Positions 55,766 to 64,000 of a stretch of DNA of 64,000 bases are shown here, one piece after another; position 1 is the first letter of the stretch, and each line of letters starts with the position of its first letter. The DNA lies in assembly GCF_040730185.1 (NCBI RefSeq), contig NZ_CP160402.1, positions 6,324,001-6,388,000 on the forward strand, written 5' to 3'. The notes under the pieces are model-generated. The model was not told the origin of the DNA. It worked only from the letters and a program-made list of their open reading frames with translations, and made no database searches. The stretch is from Streptomyces sp. Je 1-332 (GTDB lineage: Bacteria; Actinomycetota; Actinomycetes; Streptomycetales; Streptomycetaceae). The position numbers and the translations under genes are program-made.

Positions 55766-56716
55766 CTAGTCGTCGCCACCCTCGCGCGCCGCCGTCACGG
55801 CGGGCCGCCGCGGCAGCCGGGGCCGCACCAGCCGCTGCCACAGCAGGAACAGCAGCGCCGCCACCGCCGCGAACGGCAGGACCGCGCCCAGGGCGACCGC
55901 GAGCCACCGCAGCATCGTCACGAAGGCGCTCCAGCCGCCGGACAACGCGTCCACGAACGTCGGGTCGTCGTCCGCGTCCGCCTTCTTCACGGCCGTCTCG
56001 CTGAGCGAGAGCGTGATGGTCGACATGCTCGTACGGTCCTTGAGCGAGGACTGCTGGGCGAGCAGCGCCTCCAGTTCGGACTGCCGACTGCTCAACTCCC
56101 CTTCCAGCGCGACCACATCGCTCAGCTTCGTCGCCTTGTCCATCAGCTCCCGCACCCGCGCCACGCTCGCCCGCTGCGACTTGACGCGGCTCTCCACGTC
56201 GACGACCTGCTCGGTGACGTCCTGCGCCTTGGCCTTGCGCTCGATCAGCTTGCCCGTGCCCTCCAGGGACGTGAGCACCTCCTCGTACCGGTCCTGCGGG
56301 ACGCGCAGCACGATGCGGGAGCGTTCGTCGCCGTGGCCGTCGCGGTCCGTCGTCTCGTCGCCGACGGCGCCGCCCGCGTCGGTGGCGGCCGCGCGCACCT
56401 CGTCCAGGGCCTTCGGTACGTCCTTGACGCGGACGGTCAGGGTGGCGGTGCGGATGATGTGCGTGCCGGTGATCTTGGGCGGCTTCTTCTGGCCGGACTT
56501 GTCCGCCTGGCTGCCACCGCCCACCCCCTTGTTGTCCTGACCGCCGGAGTACTGCGCTTCCTCCTTGGCGCCGCCCGCCGCCTTGGCACCGTCACCGCCG
56601 TCGTCGTCGCTGTCGCCAGCGCTGCATCCGGTGAGGGCGAGGGCGACCGCGAGCAGGACGCCCGAGAGGGCCTGGACCGTGCGGTGCCTTGACGTGGTTC
56701 CGCTGGACGCGTGCAT
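55766..56716 (-). CDS. DUF4349 membrane lipoprotein
   Basis: The 316-residue protein has a signal and lipobox (LALTGCSAG), an Asp/Gly-rich linker, a DUF4349 region (ATLTVRVKDVPKALDEVRAA), a coiled-coil segment (about 160-230, VTEQVVDVESRVKSQRASV) and a C-terminal membrane span (VLPFAAVAALLFLLWQRLV). It should be held by both lipid and helix in the membrane. The function is unknown. It precedes the flavoprotein gene on the same strand and is divergent from hemG. Confidence 0.9.
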   Translation of the reverse strand: MHASSGTTSRHRTVQALSGVLLAVALALTGCSAGDSDDDGGDGAKAAGGAKEEAQYSGGQDNKGVGGGSQADKSGQKKPPKITGTHIIRTATLTVRVKDVPKALDEVRAAATDAGGAVGDETTDRDGHGDERSRIVLRVPQDRYEEVLTSLEGTGKLIERKAKAQDVTEQVVDVESRVKSQRASVARVRELMDKATKLSDVVALEGELSSRQSELEALLAQQSSLKDRTSMSTITLSLSETAVKKADADDDPTFVDALSGGWSAFVTMLRWLAVALGAVLPFAAVAALLFLLWQRLVRPRLPRRPAVTAAREGGDD

Positions 56717-56857
56717 CGCGGCGTACCCCCCGAGGGTCGTGGTGACTGATGCTCCTTTGACGCGGGAGAGGGGCGAAACGATGGTTGCTGACCGGTCCCG
56801 ATGGGGTCACGGTCGGGACTCGCGCGACTCGCGGAGCACGGCTCGTAGAGTGGAGCC

Positions 56858-58309
56858 ATGCGCGAAACGGACACACGTACGGGTCATGTCGTAGTCATCG
56901 GCGGCGGGATCGCCGGACTGGCCGCCGCCCACCGATTGCTCGGCACCGGCGCCCGCGTGACCGTCATCGAAGCCTCCGACCGCCTCGGCGGCAAGCTGCT
57001 CCCCGGCGAGATCGAGGGCGTACGCGTCGACCTCGGCGCCGAGTCGATGCTGGCCCGCCGCCCGGAGGCCGTCGCCCTCGCCCGAGAGGTGGGCCTCGCC
57101 GACCGGTTGCAGCCACCCGCGACCGCGACCGCGGCGATCTGGACCCGCGGGGCCCTGCGGCCGATGCCCAAGGGCCACGTCATGGGCGTACCGGGCGACG
57201 CGTCGGCCCTGGCCGGAGTGCTGTCCGACGAAGGCCTTCGGCGCATCGAGCAGGACCGTGAACTGCCGCCCACCGAGGTCGGCGACGACGTCGCGGTCGG
57301 CGAGTACGTGGCCGCGCGCCTGGGCCGCGAGGTCGTCGACCGCCTCGTGGAGCCGCTGCTCGGCGGCGTGTACGCGGGCGACGCCTACCGCATCTCGATG
57401 CGCTCGGCGGTCCCGCAGCTCTTCGAGACCGCCCGCACGCATGCCTCCCTCACGGAGGGCGTCCGCGCCATCCAGGCCAGGGCCGCGCGGAACCAGCAGA
57501 CCGGGCCCGTCTTCATGGGCATCGAGGGAGGCGTCGGGCAACTCCCGCTCGCGGTAGCCGAGTCGGTGCGTGCGCAGGGCGGGCAGATCCGCACCGGGAC
57601 GCCGGTCACCGAGCTGCGGCGCACCCCGGACGGCTGGCAGGTGAGCACCCCGGAGCAGACCATCGACGCCGATGCCGTGGTCGTCGCCGTCCCCGCCTAC
57701 GCCGCCGCCGCGCTCCTCGGCGTCGAGGCCCCCGCAGCCGCCGCCGAGCTCGCGGGAGTCGAGTACGCCTCCATGGCTCTGATGACCCTCGCCTACCGCC
57801 GCAGCGAGATCGACCTCCCCGAAGGCAGCGGTTTTCTCGTGCCGCCCGTCGACGGGCACACCATCAAGGCGTCCACCTTCGCCTCACGCAAGTGGGGCTG
57901 GATCGCCGAGGAGGACCCCGACCTGCTGGTGCTGCGTACGTCGGTCGGGCGGTACGGCGAGAGCGAGATCCTGAAGCGCGACGACGCCGAGCTCATCGAG
58001 CTCTCCCGGCACGACCTGCGCGCGGCCACCGGCCTTGACGCCCAGCCCGTCGCCGCCCGCGTCACCCGCTGGCACGACGGCCTGCCGCAGTACCCCGTCG
58101 GCCACCACGCGCGCGTGGCCCGCGTCCGCGAGCACGTGAGCAAGCTGCCCGGCCTCGCCGTGTGCGGAGCGGCGTACGACGGAGTGGGTATCCCCGCGTG
58201 CATCGCGAGCGCCTACGCGGCCGTGGACCAGCTGGGCGGTGACCTGGCCGGTGTGCAGGAGCTCACCGCCAACCCGGTGCAGAGTCTGCACGGCGGCGGA
58301 GGAGAATAG
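56858..58309 (+). CDS. hemG: Protoporphyrinogen/coproporphyrinogen oxidase (HemY/CgoX type)
   Basis: The 483-residue flavoprotein has the Rossmann motif [18 protein letters not shown] and the GR2-like region [21 protein letters not shown], with a C-terminal [21 protein letters not shown] typical of HemY. In actinobacteria this enzyme normally oxidises coproporphyrinogen III to coproporphyrin III (CgoX), feeding HemH and HemQ, although it is annotated hemG or hemY. It is the first gene of an operon with hemQ, separated by 4 bp. Confidence 0.93.
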   Translation: MRETDTRTGHVVVIGGGIAGLAAAHRLLGTGARVTVIEASDRLGGKLLPGEIEGVRVDLGAESMLARRPEAVALAREVGLADRLQPPATATAAIWTRGALRPMPKGHVMGVPGDASALAGVLSDEGLRRIEQDRELPPTEVGDDVAVGEYVAARLGREVVDRLVEPLLGGVYAGDAYRISMRSAVPQLFETARTHASLTEGVRAIQARAARNQQTGPVFMGIEGGVGQLPLAVAESVRAQGGQIRTGTPVTELRRTPDGWQVSTPEQTIDADAVVVAVPAYAAAALLGVEAPAAAAELAGVEYASMALMTLAYRRSEIDLPEGSGFLVPPVDGHTIKASTFASRKWGWIAEEDPDLLVLRTSVGRYGESEILKRDDAELIELSRHDLRAATGLDAQPVAARVTRWHDGLPQYPVGHHARVARVREHVSKLPGLAVCGAAYDGVGIPACIASAYAAVDQLGGDLAGVQELTANPVQSLHGGGGE

Positions 58310-58313
58310 GGCC

Positions 58314-59033
58314 ATGAGTGACGACGCCCCCGCCAAGAGCCCGAACGCGGGCAAGAAGGCCAAGGACCTCAACGAGGTCATCCGCTACACGCTGTGGTCC
58401 GTCTTCAAGCTGCGCGACCTGCTGCCCGAGGACCGCGCCGGTTACGCCGACGAGGTCCAGGAGCTGTTCGACCAGCTTGCCGCCAAGGACATCACCGTCC
58501 GCGGCACGTACGACGTGTCGGGGCTCCGTGCCGACGCGGACGTCATGATCTGGTGGCACGCCGAGACCTCCGACGAGCTGCAGGAGGCCTACAACCTCTT
58601 CCGGCGCACCAAGCTGGGCCGCGCCCTGGAGCCGGTCTGGTCGAACATGGCGCTGCACCGCCCCGCCGAGTTCAACAAGTCGCACATCCCGGCCTTCCTG
58701 GCCGACGAGACGCCGCGCAACTACGTCAGCGTCTACCCCTTCGTGCGCTCCTACGACTGGTACCTGCTGCCCGACGAGGACCGTCGCCGCATGCTCAAGG
58801 ACCACGGCATGATGGCCCGCGGCTACCCCGACGTGCGCGCCAACACCGTCGCCTCGTTCTCGCTCGGTGACTACGAGTGGATGCTCGCCTTCGAGGCGGA
58901 CGAGCTGTACCGCATCGTCGACCTCATGCGGCACCTGCGCGCCTCCGAGGCCCGCATGCACGTCCGTGAAGAGGTGCCGTTCTACACCGGCCGCCGCAAG
59001 TCCGTGGCCGAACTCGTGGCGGGCCTCGCCTAG
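58314..59033 (+). CDS. hemQ: Coproheme decarboxylase HemQ/ChdC (chlorite-dismutase-like)
   Basis: The 239-residue enzyme converts iron-coproporphyrin III to heme b with hydrogen peroxide. The conserved segments are [10 protein letters not shown], the [11 protein letters not shown] region with the expected proximal His and the C-terminal [12 protein letters not shown] 58314 follows GGAGGAG. It comes right after hemG, confirming the coproporphyrin-dependent pathway. The ferrochelatase gene is not in the window. Confidence 0.95.
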   Translation: MSDDAPAKSPNAGKKAKDLNEVIRYTLWSVFKLRDLLPEDRAGYADEVQELFDQLAAKDITVRGTYDVSGLRADADVMIWWHAETSDELQEAYNLFRRTKLGRALEPVWSNMALHRPAEFNKSHIPAFLADETPRNYVSVYPFVRSYDWYLLPDEDRRRMLKDHGMMARGYPDVRANTVASFSLGDYEWMLAFEADELYRIVDLMRHLRASEARMHVREEVPFYTGRRKSVAELVAGLA

Positions 59034-59193
59034 GCAGTTCGGTGCGCTGTTAATTCGGTTGCCGCGCCCTGTCCGGTGCGGGTTTCATCGAGAGGTCGAA
59101 GCCGAGGACAGAAAGATGGTGCGTGTATGCCCAGGGCCCCGCGGATCAGCTCGAAGCCAGCCCATTCCGCGACGCACTGGAGTCCACCCCGTC

Positions 59194-59568
59194 ATGTCCC
59201 GCAACACCTCTCGGCGGGCCCGCACTGAAGCGCGCGCCCAGTCCTTCCGCTGCCTGCAGTGCGGTCTCGACGTATCGATGACCGCCCCCGGCACCGACCA
59301 CCGCAACCACTGCCCCAACTGCCTGTGGAGCCGTCACCTCGACGACACCCCGGGCGACCGGGACGCGGACTGCGGTGCCCGGATGGAGCCCCTCGCCATC
59401 TCCGTACGAGGAGACGGCGAATGGGTCCTCGTCCACCGCTGCACGCACTGCGGCGTCCTGCACGCCAACCGCACGGCGGGCGACGACAACGCCCTGCCGC
59501 TGACCCGGCTCGCGGTGCGCCCGCTGGCCCAGCCGCCGTTCCCGCTGGAGCGGCTCGGCGCACTGTGA
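59194..59568 (+). CDS. RNHCP domain zinc-binding-like protein
   Basis: The 124-residue protein has Cys pairs at FRCLQCG, HRNHCPNCLWSRH and HRCTHCGVLHANR, the last two defining the RNHCP domain and suggesting zinc binding. The function is unknown. ATG 59194 is chosen because the Arg-rich start (SRNTSRRARTEARAQSF) leads directly into the domain and a GGAG lies 11 nt upstream. Confidence 0.88.
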   Translation: MSRNTSRRARTEARAQSFRCLQCGLDVSMTAPGTDHRNHCPNCLWSRHLDDTPGDRDADCGARMEPLAISVRGDGEWVLVHRCTHCGVLHANRTAGDDNALPLTRLAVRPLAQPPFPLERLGAL

Positions 59569-59572
59569 CCGG

Positions 59573-61201
59573 CTAGCGCTCCTTGGGGAGAGCCGCGGCC
59601 CGCGCGCCGGACAGGGGCTTGGGCTCCTTGTGCGGTGCGCACTCCGCGCGCCGCACGGGGAGCCTGCCCTCGAGGAGGTACGCCTCCATGTGGCCGTTGA
59701 CGCACTTGTTGGGGCCCGCGCCGATGCCGTGGGTGCCCGCGTCCCGCTCGGTCACCAGGACCGAACCGTCCAGTCGGCGGTTCAGCTCCAGGGCACCCGC
59801 GTACGGGGTCGCGGCGTCCCGCTCGGCGGCCAGGATCAGCGTCGGGGCGAGCTCACCGTTCTCGGTGCGGACGTCCACGGGCTGCTGCCGGGCCTCGGGC
59901 CAGTAGGCGCACGGCAGGTTCATCCAGGCGTTGTCCCAGGTCTCGAAGGGCGCGACGCGCGCGAGGAGTGAGTTGTCGCGGTTCCAGGTCTTGAAGTCCG
60001 TCGGCCAGGGCGCGTCATTGCACTCGACCGCGGTGTAGACGGCGTTGCCGTTCTCCTGTTCCTTGGCCGCCTTCGGCTCGGGCGCGGCCTGCTCGATCAG
60101 CGGCTTCGGATTGCCCTTCACATACGCCGAGAGCGCCGACGCGCGCGCCGGCCAGTAGTCGTCGTAGTAGCCGGCCTGGAGGTACGCCGACTGCAGCTGG
60201 CCGGGTCCGACCTTGCCGCCCGCGGGCTTGGCCGCGAGCTCCTCGCGCACCTTCTCGTACCGCCGGAGGACCGCTTCGGGTGTCTTGCCCAGGTGGTACG
60301 TCTTGTCGTGCTTGGCCACCCAGGCGCGGAAGTCGCCCCAGCGCTGCTCGAAGGCCGCGGACTGGTCGAGGTTGTTGCGGTACCAGATCTGCTCCGGGTC
60401 GGGGTTGACCGCCGAGTCGAAGACCATGCGGCGCACGTGCGAGGGGAAGAGCGTGGCGTACACGGCGCCGAAGTACGTGCCGTACGAGGCGCCCATGAAG
60501 GTCAGCTGCTTCTCGCCGAGCGCCGCCCGAAGGACGTCCAGGTCACGGGCGTTGTTCAGGCTCGTGTAGTGCCGCACGGCCTTCCCGGAGCGCTTGACGC
60601 AGCCCTCCGCGTACGCCTTCGCCTGCTTGACGCGCTCCAGCTTGTACGCGGTGTCGGGGTGGGTCGGCGACTGCGTCGGGGCCTTGGCGAACGCCTTGGG
60701 GTCCTGACAGGAGATCGGGGCCGAGCGGCCGACACCGCGCGGCGCGTAGCCCACGAGGTCGTACGCCGCCGCGATGCGCTTCCACTCGGGGAGCATGCCG
60801 ACCATCGGGAAGTACATGCCGGACCCGCCGGGCCCGCCCGGGTTGAACACGAGAGCACCCTGACGCTTGACGGACTTGCCCCGCCGGGGTTCGGCCCGCT
60901 CCGTGGCCTTGGTGCGGCTGACGGTCAGTCTGATCTGCTTGCCGTCCGGCTGCGCGTAGTCGAGCGGCACCGAGACCGTGCCGCACTTGATCGAGGGGGG
61001 CAGGCTCTCGACCGCGGGGCAGGCGCCGAAGCGGATGCCGGCCGCCTGCGCGCGCTGGGCCGCGACCTGGGTGCCGTGCTCCGCCCAGGAGGGGTAGGCG
61101 GGGTGGCTGTCGGCCGCGGACGCGCTTCCCGCGGGGGCGGCGACGAGTGCGGTCAGGACCAAGGATCCGGCGGTTCCGTAGAGGGCGGCTGCTGCTCTCA
61201 T
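59573..61201 (-). CDS. Secreted tripeptidyl-aminopeptidase-like S33 hydrolase
   Basis: The 542-residue protein has a signal peptide (LVLTALVAAPAGSASAA). The alpha/beta-hydrolase core has the oxyanion strand VFNPGGPGGSG, nucleophile GASYGTYFG, the Asp region LILAAERDAATP and the His in GTHG within a TAP-like C-terminal domain. The related Tap and Slp proteins of Streptomyces remove tripeptides outside the cell. At the loop after the oxyanion strand it reads GYAPRGVGRS, where my recollection of the family is D-PRG-x-G. Start is ATG 61201. Confidence 0.88.
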   Translation of the reverse strand: MRAAAALYGTAGSLVLTALVAAPAGSASAADSHPAYPSWAEHGTQVAAQRAQAAGIRFGACPAVESLPPSIKCGTVSVPLDYAQPDGKQIRLTVSRTKATERAEPRRGKSVKRQGALVFNPGGPGGSGMYFPMVGMLPEWKRIAAAYDLVGYAPRGVGRSAPISCQDPKAFAKAPTQSPTHPDTAYKLERVKQAKAYAEGCVKRSGKAVRHYTSLNNARDLDVLRAALGEKQLTFMGASYGTYFGAVYATLFPSHVRRMVFDSAVNPDPEQIWYRNNLDQSAAFEQRWGDFRAWVAKHDKTYHLGKTPEAVLRRYEKVREELAAKPAGGKVGPGQLQSAYLQAGYYDDYWPARASALSAYVKGNPKPLIEQAAPEPKAAKEQENGNAVYTAVECNDAPWPTDFKTWNRDNSLLARVAPFETWDNAWMNLPCAYWPEARQQPVDVRTENGELAPTLILAAERDAATPYAGALELNRRLDGSVLVTERDAGTHGIGAGPNKCVNGHMEAYLLEGRLPVRRAECAPHKEPKPLSGARAAALPKER

Positions 61202-61308
61202 CGCTCTTCATCCCTTCATTCGGCCGTGCGTTGCTCGAACAAAAGGGATGATTCGTTTGGTAATAGGTGAAGTAAAGCACCGCCCCGCCGGTGTCGGGCG
61301 TGTCGGGC

Positions 61309-62070
61309 TCAATGACCCCGATGCGCCGCATCCCGGTGTGCGAAGGCCGCCCGCAGTTCCGGATCGGCGAGGGCGCGGGTGCCTCGTACGGCGACGGCGG
61401 TGAGGTCGGACCCGCCGCGCGCCGGGAGTGCGCTCAGGAGGAGCTGGCCCGCGGGCGAGGCCCAGCGGGGGTAGGGGTGGATCTCGAAGCGGGCGACGGC
61501 GAGGCAGCTCGCGTTCAGGACGAGGGGCAGCGCGAACCAGAGCGCTACGGGCACCTGGCCCGAGGGGTCCTGACCGGGCATCAGGAGCGCGACGGCTCCG
61601 AGGGCGATCACGGCCACCGTGGCCGTGCGCACCTGCCGGACCGCTCCCGCGACCCCCGACCAGGCGCCGTCCGGCAGGGCGAGGCCCGCCGCGACGAGAC
61701 GGTCGGCGAGGGCGCGCATCGCGTCGGTGCCGGCCGCGGCGCGGCGCACCGGCGCTATCGGCGACTGTCCGCCGGGCCCTATCGCGCCGAGTACGGACCG
61801 CTCCATGTCGTCGCCGCCCACCGGGTCGACGACCGTCGCCCACCCGGTGTGCGCGAGCAGCAGGCGCCGGGCACGGGCCATCGACACCAGGGTGAGGTCG
61901 GTGACGCGGGCGGGGCCGCCGGAGAGGAACGCGGCTTCGTAGAGCGTCAGTTCGTGGCGGTGCGCAGGGGTCGCGCGGTGCGGGGCGGTGCGGTACGCGG
62001 TGAGGCAGAGCCGAGCACAGGACAGGCCCGTCGCGACCCAGGCCACGAGAAGGAGCGGAAGCCAGAACAT
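61309..62070 (-). CDS. TIGR04222-domain membrane protein
   Basis: The 253-residue protein has an N-terminal membrane span, a soluble LTLYEAAFLSGGPARVTDL motif that starts the TIGR04222 domain, two central membrane spans (about 150-190) and a short cytoplasmic or external tail. The function of the family is unknown; genes often occur in clusters, as here with the partial paralogue at the window's end. Confidence 0.82.
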   Translation of the reverse strand: MFWLPLLLVAWVATGLSCARLCLTAYRTAPHRATPAHRHELTLYEAAFLSGGPARVTDLTLVSMARARRLLLAHTGWATVVDPVGGDDMERSVLGAIGPGGQSPIAPVRRAAAGTDAMRALADRLVAAGLALPDGAWSGVAGAVRQVRTATVAVIALGAVALLMPGQDPSGQVPVALWFALPLVLNASCLAVARFEIHPYPRWASPAGQLLLSALPARGGSDLTAVAVRGTRALADPELRAAFAHRDAAHRGH

Positions 62071-62155
62071 GCCGGAGTTCTATGCGAGGGGGCGGGGGTG
62101 GCGCCATGGGTTATTCACCATGCGGACGCGGGGTCGCGGGAGGATAACGTTCCGC

Positions 62156-62944
62156 TCAGCCGCGGTCCTTGTCCTCGGCCTTCTTCTTGGCCTTGTCTTC
62201 GCCCACGTCGGGCTTGGGGCGGGATGCCGGTGGCGGCAGCGAGAAGGTGGGGGAGGGGGAGACCGGGGTCGCGGGGTCCGGTGAAGGGGTCGGGCCCGGT
62301 GGGGCGGGGGAGCGGGTCACCGGGACGGGGCCCGCCGACGCCGCGTCGCGCGCGAGGTCGTCGAAGTCGACGAGGCCCGTGCCTTCGAGGACCGTGATGT
62401 GGTCAAGGACCGTCGTGTTCGCGTCGTCCGCGAGGGCGCGCACCAGCGAGTTACGGGTGGTCGCGCGGACCTCGGCGACCACCGAGAAGACCTTGCCGTG
62501 GGCGGCGCGCAGAATGTTGGCGAACTTCTCGTCGTACGCGTCGCCGTGCGCGTCGCTCATCTCGTCGAGCCAGCCACGCTGCTGCGCGGTCGGCTGATTG
62601 GGCAGCTCCAGATTGAGCCGCGTCGCCACCTCGCGTACGCGCGCGTCCAGGAACGTGTGCCCCTCGACGAGGTGTTCGCCCGCCGTCTTGACCGCCTTGG
62701 TGGTGCCGCGGGCCTCGGCCTGCTGTCCGGCGGGGAGCTCCCAGAGGCCCGCGAGCCGCACCTTGGTGATGAAGTCCCGGTCGAGCGCGGAGAGCGGACC
62801 GAACTCCGTCGACACGCTCTCCGCGTCGAGTCTGTCCACGCCGGTACCCGACCTGTCCTCGTACGACCAGACGGGAAAGAGCAGCGCGGCCAGGGTCGCG
62901 ACGAGTCCCGCGACGATGAGGCCGGTGCCGTTGATGGATCGCAT
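62156..62944 (-). CDS. Membrane-anchored DUF4142 protein
   Basis: The 262-residue protein begins with one hydrophobic segment (TGLIVAGLVATLAALLFPVW), followed by a helical DUF4142 domain (DRDFITKVRLAGLWELPAGQQA, DEKFANILRAAHGKVFSVVAEV). A Pro/Ser-rich then Lys/Asp-rich tail (about 210-262) ends it. ATG 62944 follows GGAGG. The function is unknown; it is probably exported and wall-facing. Confidence 0.87.
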   Translation of the reverse strand: MRSINGTGLIVAGLVATLAALLFPVWSYEDRSGTGVDRLDAESVSTEFGPLSALDRDFITKVRLAGLWELPAGQQAEARGTTKAVKTAGEHLVEGHTFLDARVREVATRLNLELPNQPTAQQRGWLDEMSDAHGDAYDEKFANILRAAHGKVFSVVAEVRATTRNSLVRALADDANTTVLDHITVLEGTGLVDFDDLARDAASAGPVPVTRSPAPPGPTPSPDPATPVSPSPTFSLPPPASRPKPDVGEDKAKKKAEDKDRG

Positions 62945-63126
62945 GACGCCTCCAGTTGCACCGCCGCACGCTAGTGCGCCCCGAGGAGGCACCTGCGGGA
63001 TACAGCCCGGAGTACGTCAACTGCCGTACCGGTAAGGGGCATGGGAAGCGGGGCGTCCGCTGCTCGCAGGGGGAGGGGGTGTTCGCGTCGCGTCGCTGGG
63101 CGGGAGCCGTGCGTGCGGGGTCGCGG

Positions 63127-64000
63127 CTAGGAGCCGCCTCCGCCTCCGCCGCCTCCTCCGCAGCCCCCGCCGCCACCGCCCCCGCCGCAGGAGGACGAAG
63201 AGCCTCCGCCGCAGCCTCCGCCGCCGGAACTGCCGCAGCTTGAGCCGCCGCACGCCGAGCTGCCTCCGCCGCACCACGCGATGGTGGTCCCGGAGCTTGC
63301 GTACGTCGAGGATGTCGCCGACGTACGTCCCGGGCGGACGCGGTGCGCGGCCTGCAGCTGTGCGCGCAGGTCGGGGTCGAGGACGCCGACCAGGCCCTCG
63401 ACCGCCACGCGGTGCGCCGCGCCGGAGACGTGCGCGCCCGCGGCGCGGTACTCCGCGAGAGCGGTCCGGCCCAAGGCCGTCACCCTCGTCCGGGTGGCGC
63501 GGCCGCAGAGCAGGCCGGTCAGGGAGCCGACGACCCACGCCACGGTCAACGCGATGGTCGACACGCTCACGGGGTCCCATGAAGGGCTGTCACCGTCCTC
63601 GACGGCGATGACACCGATGACGAGGAAGAACCCGGCGAAAGTCAGGACGTTGTGCAGGATCTTCCGGCGGCGCAGACGGTCGAGGACCTCGGGGCGCACC
63701 ATCAGGCCGCGCCGCGCCATCGTGTCGCCGATCGCCTGCACGGCGGGGCTGCGCATCACACCGATGCGCAGCCAGTGCAGAGCGCCGCTCGGCGCGGCGG
63801 CGTGCGCCTGGAGCGCCGCGCCCTCCACCGCGTTGCGGGCTTCGGCCGACTGGATCGCGACTATGCCGGGGAACGCGACCACCAGGCGCCCGTCCTCGTG
63901 CAGGGACGCGATCGCGGCGTCGGCGACCCTGCTGGGCCCCCCGGCGAGGAAGGCGGCCTCCAGCGGATCGAACACGGCGCCGTGCTGCGCGTCGGGCTGC
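63127..64000 (-). CDS. TIGR04222-domain protein with Gly/Cys-rich tail, start at or beyond window edge
   Basis: The frame is open to the right edge. GTG 63975 has no visible ribosome-binding site, so the true start may lie outside. The start of the visible protein contains DPLEAAFLAGGPSRVADAA, the TIGR04222 motif. Two membrane spans are at about 120-175. The C-terminus is a run of about 60 residues of Gly, Ser and Cys, including stretches such as CGGGGGGGGC. It is paralogous to the protein at 61309-62070. The function is unknown. Confidence 0.82.
   Translation of the reverse strand, partial: QPDAQHGAVFDPLEAAFLAGGPSRVADAAIASLHEDGRLVVAFPGIVAIQSAEARNAVEGAALQAHAAAPSGALHWLRIGVMRSPAVQAIGDTMARRGLMVRPEVLDRLRRRKILHNVLTFAGFFLVIGVIAVEDGDSPSWDPVSVSTIALTVAWVVGSLTGLLCGRATRTRVTALGRTALAEYRAAGAHVSGAAHRVAVEGLVGVLDPDLRAQLQAAHRVRPGRTSATSSTYASSGTTIAWCGGGSSACGGSSCGSSGGGGCGGGSSSSCGGGGGGGGCGGGGGGGGGS

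Overview
This is a high-GC actinobacterial chromosome segment, almost certainly Streptomyces. The gene order (HTH-MurA-like protein, aconitase, sugar ABC transporters, ROK regulator, xylFGH, dxs, fadB/fadA, RNase D, DUF3000, hemE, hemG, hemQ) recalls the acnA (SCO5999), rok7B7 (SCO6008), dxs and hemE neighbourhood of S. coelicolor; that comparison is from memory and was not searched. GTG and TTG starts, 1-4 bp gene overlaps, Tat and lipoprotein signals and a WhiJ-like XRE/DUF397 locus fit the genus.

Layout. 1-10.3 kb: a lipoprotein fragment, an XRE-HTH/MurA-like fusion with its own palindrome, a Tat-exported amidohydrolase divergent from a LacI regulator, aconitase with two candidate regulatory sites, a VOC protein and an MFS exporter. 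10.3-11.9 kb: a gene-free composite repeat. 11.9-13.5 kb: DUF397 and XRE genes divergent from an anti-sigma-like ATPase across a perfect 29-bp palindrome. 13.5-29.5 kb: a carbohydrate block with a secreted GH92 mannosidase, an NgcEFG-type (GlcNAc/chitobiose) importer, a second sugar importer behind a strong DasR-like site, a Rok7B7-type ROK regulator and xylFGH. The first two importers have no ATPase gene and probably share MsiK. 29.7-34.9 kb: dxs, an APC permease and a GT-C type membrane protein. 35-43.6 kb: an NYN/PIN-like protein, a propeller-like protein, and a wall-polymer locus with an LCP transferase, a CDP-alcohol phosphotransferase, a 1212-residue GT2/TagF-like fusion and a Caps_synth-type glycosyltransferase. 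43.7-47.1 kb: the fadA-fadB beta-oxidation operon. 47.1-50.0 kb: a second composite repeat containing an IS110-family element. 50-64 kb: RNase D, an orphan response regulator, DUF3000, hemE, a CoA-disulfide-reductase-like flavoprotein, a DUF4349 lipoprotein, hemG and hemQ (coproporphyrin-dependent heme route), an RNHCP protein, a secreted S33 peptidase and three envelope proteins.

The most unusual structure is the pair of composite repeats. Each has about 270-425 bp inverted arms around an 88-89 bp inverted-repeat element. They are similar in size (about 1.1-1.2 kb) once the IS110 element in the second is discounted. The 5' non-coding part of the IS110 element can fold and may encode a bridge RNA. 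Other points of interest are the HTH-MurA fusion, similar TATCTC-N6-GAGAT palindromes before it and before aconitase, candidate dre sites before two sugar importers, GTCAAGGA half-sites shared by rok7B7 and xylF, and minisatellites that begin at two stop codons.

Limits: everything comes from reading the sequence. No searches or folding programs were run, family names are from recognised motifs, and start codons were chosen from ribosome-binding sites and family N-termini.
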